A DNA stretch of 21,771 nucleotides, from positions 1-21,771 of the forward strand of contig JAUWSP010000002.1 in assembly GCA_030610025.1 (NCBI GenBank), in the 5' to 3' direction. This DNA is from Acidobacteriota bacterium (GTDB lineage Bacteria > Acidobacteriota > Thermoanaerobaculia > Multivoradales > JAHEKO01). Under the pieces are notes generated by a model. The model worked only from the letters and a program-made list of their open reading frames with translations, ran no database searches and had not been told where the DNA came from. Position 1 is the first letter of the stretch. Each line of letters starts with the position of its first letter. Positions 21,149 through 21,771 of the stretch are shown one piece after another. The position numbers and the translations under genes were made by a program.

Positions 21149-21771
21149 ATGAAGAAAGACTACCCAGTCGAGTTCGTCTACCAGGCGCTGTCCCTGATCG
21201 TGGCGCTGATCGTGGTTCACGCCTTCTACGTGGCGGTCGTACGCCCCAGGGCGGACACCATCCTGGCGGAGCAGACGGCTGAGATGCAGGCCAACCCGGA
21301 CTACGTGCAGGAGCGGTCCATCTGGGTGATCATCAAAGACTTCGAGCAGGAGGCCTGCTTCGTGCTGGCGCTCTGGGCGCTGGCCATCATGGCTCTGAAA
21401 GGAGCTCAGGCGGCCAAGGAGCGAAAGCTGCTGCAGGAGGACCTGGTACCGGTGTCGGAGGGTACGAAGATCCTGCCGGAGGACGCTCGCGAGTACGCTC
21501 GCCAGATCCAGTCGCTACCCGCGTCCGAACAGCGCGCGCTTTTGCCCAGGGCCCTGCTGGCCGCTCTCGACCGTTTCAGCGCCACTCGCGACATCCAGAA
21601 TGCCTCGACTACATCGCACGCTGTCTGCGAGGCGGAGTCCGAAAGGCTAGAGTCCGAGCTCTCCATGGTGCGTTACATCGCGTGGGCCATTCCCTCCATC
21701 GGATTTCTGGGCACCGTGAGGGGCATCGGAGAGGCCCTGGGGCAGGCCCACAAGGCGGTGGAGGGTGACAT
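21149..21771 (+). CDS. MotA/TolQ/ExbB-family proton channel protein (partial, runs off window)
   Basis: The frame opens at ATG 21149 with GAGGG about ten bases upstream and stays open to the window end, giving 207 residues. It has a first hydrophobic helix at about 10-32, a second at about 67-88 (CFVLALWALAIMALKGAQ), and then a charged cytoplasmic-type segment (LQEDLVPVSEGTKILPEDAR). The family signature then appears: WAIPSIGFLGTVRGIGEALG (about 178-197), matching the PxxGxxGTVxG motif at the third helix of TolQ/ExbB/MotA. Such proteins form pentameric inner-membrane channels that use the proton motive force to pull or turn a partner (TolR, ExbD or MotB). The partner gene would be expected just downstream. 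The third and any fourth helix lie partly outside the window. Confidence 0.85.
   Translation, partial: MKKDYPVEFVYQALSLIVALIVVHAFYVAVVRPRADTILAEQTAEMQANPDYVQERSIWVIIKDFEQEACFVLALWALAIMALKGAQAAKERKLLQEDLVPVSEGTKILPEDAREYARQIQSLPASEQRALLPRALLAALDRFSATRDIQNASTTSHAVCEAESERLESELSMVRYIAWAIPSIGFLGTVRGIGEALGQAHKAVEGD

Noticed and set aside
14354..21771. Zorya-type anti-phage system
   Set aside because: A MotA/TolQ-family protein is present, but there is no ZorB-like OmpA protein, helicase or nuclease in view, and the lipoprotein and PEGA genes point to envelope function. Unseen downstream genes leave this open, but nothing here supports it.
1..21771. CRISPR arrays, insertion sequences or prophage genes
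   Set aside because: No regularly spaced direct repeats, transposase or integrase motifs, or terminal inverted repeats with target duplications were seen.

Overview
The window comes from the GC-rich chromosome of a Gram-negative bacterium that makes lipopolysaccharide. It holds a complete ADP-heptose pathway, a heptosyltransferase-type GT9 enzyme, two ArnT/PMT-like membrane glycosyltransferases, three predicted lipoproteins and a TolQ/ExbB-like protein. The sequence does not settle the phylum. The richness in Hanks-type kinase, PEGA and SUMF1 domains would fit Acidobacteriota, Myxococcota or some Gammaproteobacteria, and I make no firm call. I see no tRNA, rRNA, insertion sequence, phage gene or CRISPR array, and no gap between genes exceeds about 215 bases.

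Region A (1-4703), envelope lipid and sugar genes: a partial ArnT/PMT-type glycosyltransferase reads left off the window. Divergent from it are an 8-TM flippase-like UPF0104/LPG-synthase-TM protein and a fold-type I PLP aminotransferase. A GT9 (heptosyltransferase-like) gene converges on the aminotransferase, with a 21-base 3' overlap. Region B (4867-10775), ADP-L-glycero-D-manno-heptose operon: hldD, gmhB, gmhA and hldE supply every step from sedoheptulose-7-phosphate to ADP-L,D-heptose. They are followed by a DPM1/ArnC-like GT2 and an ArnT-like GT-C glycosyltransferase. Several junctions are 4-base stop/start overlaps, so this looks like one coupled operon.

Region C (10865-14138), single genes: bacterioferritin with a full ferroxidase centre; a convergent lipoprotein with one CxxCH haem motif (DUF3365/Tll0287-like); undecaprenyl-diphosphatase UppP, which recycles the lipid carrier; and a prokaryotic pentameric ligand-gated ion channel (Cys-loop receptor superfamily) without cysteines.

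Region D (14354-21771, continuing past the window) is the most interesting part. It is a co-directional run of (1) a low-complexity acidic lipoprotein with an ordered C-terminal tail, (2) a 413-residue lipoprotein of unknown family, (3) a transmembrane Hanks-type Ser/Thr kinase with a periplasmic TPR-like and PEGA-like tail, (4) a protein with a degenerate FHA-like domain, one TM, five PEGA-like repeats and a SUMF1/FGE-like domain lacking the catalytic cysteines, (5) a 65-residue exported protein and (6) a MotA/TolQ/ExbB-family protein cut by the window end. The kinase and its neighbour share a PEGA-like module and overlap by 4 bases. I read this as a candidate kinase-controlled, proton-motive-force-linked cell-envelope apparatus that I cannot match to a described system.
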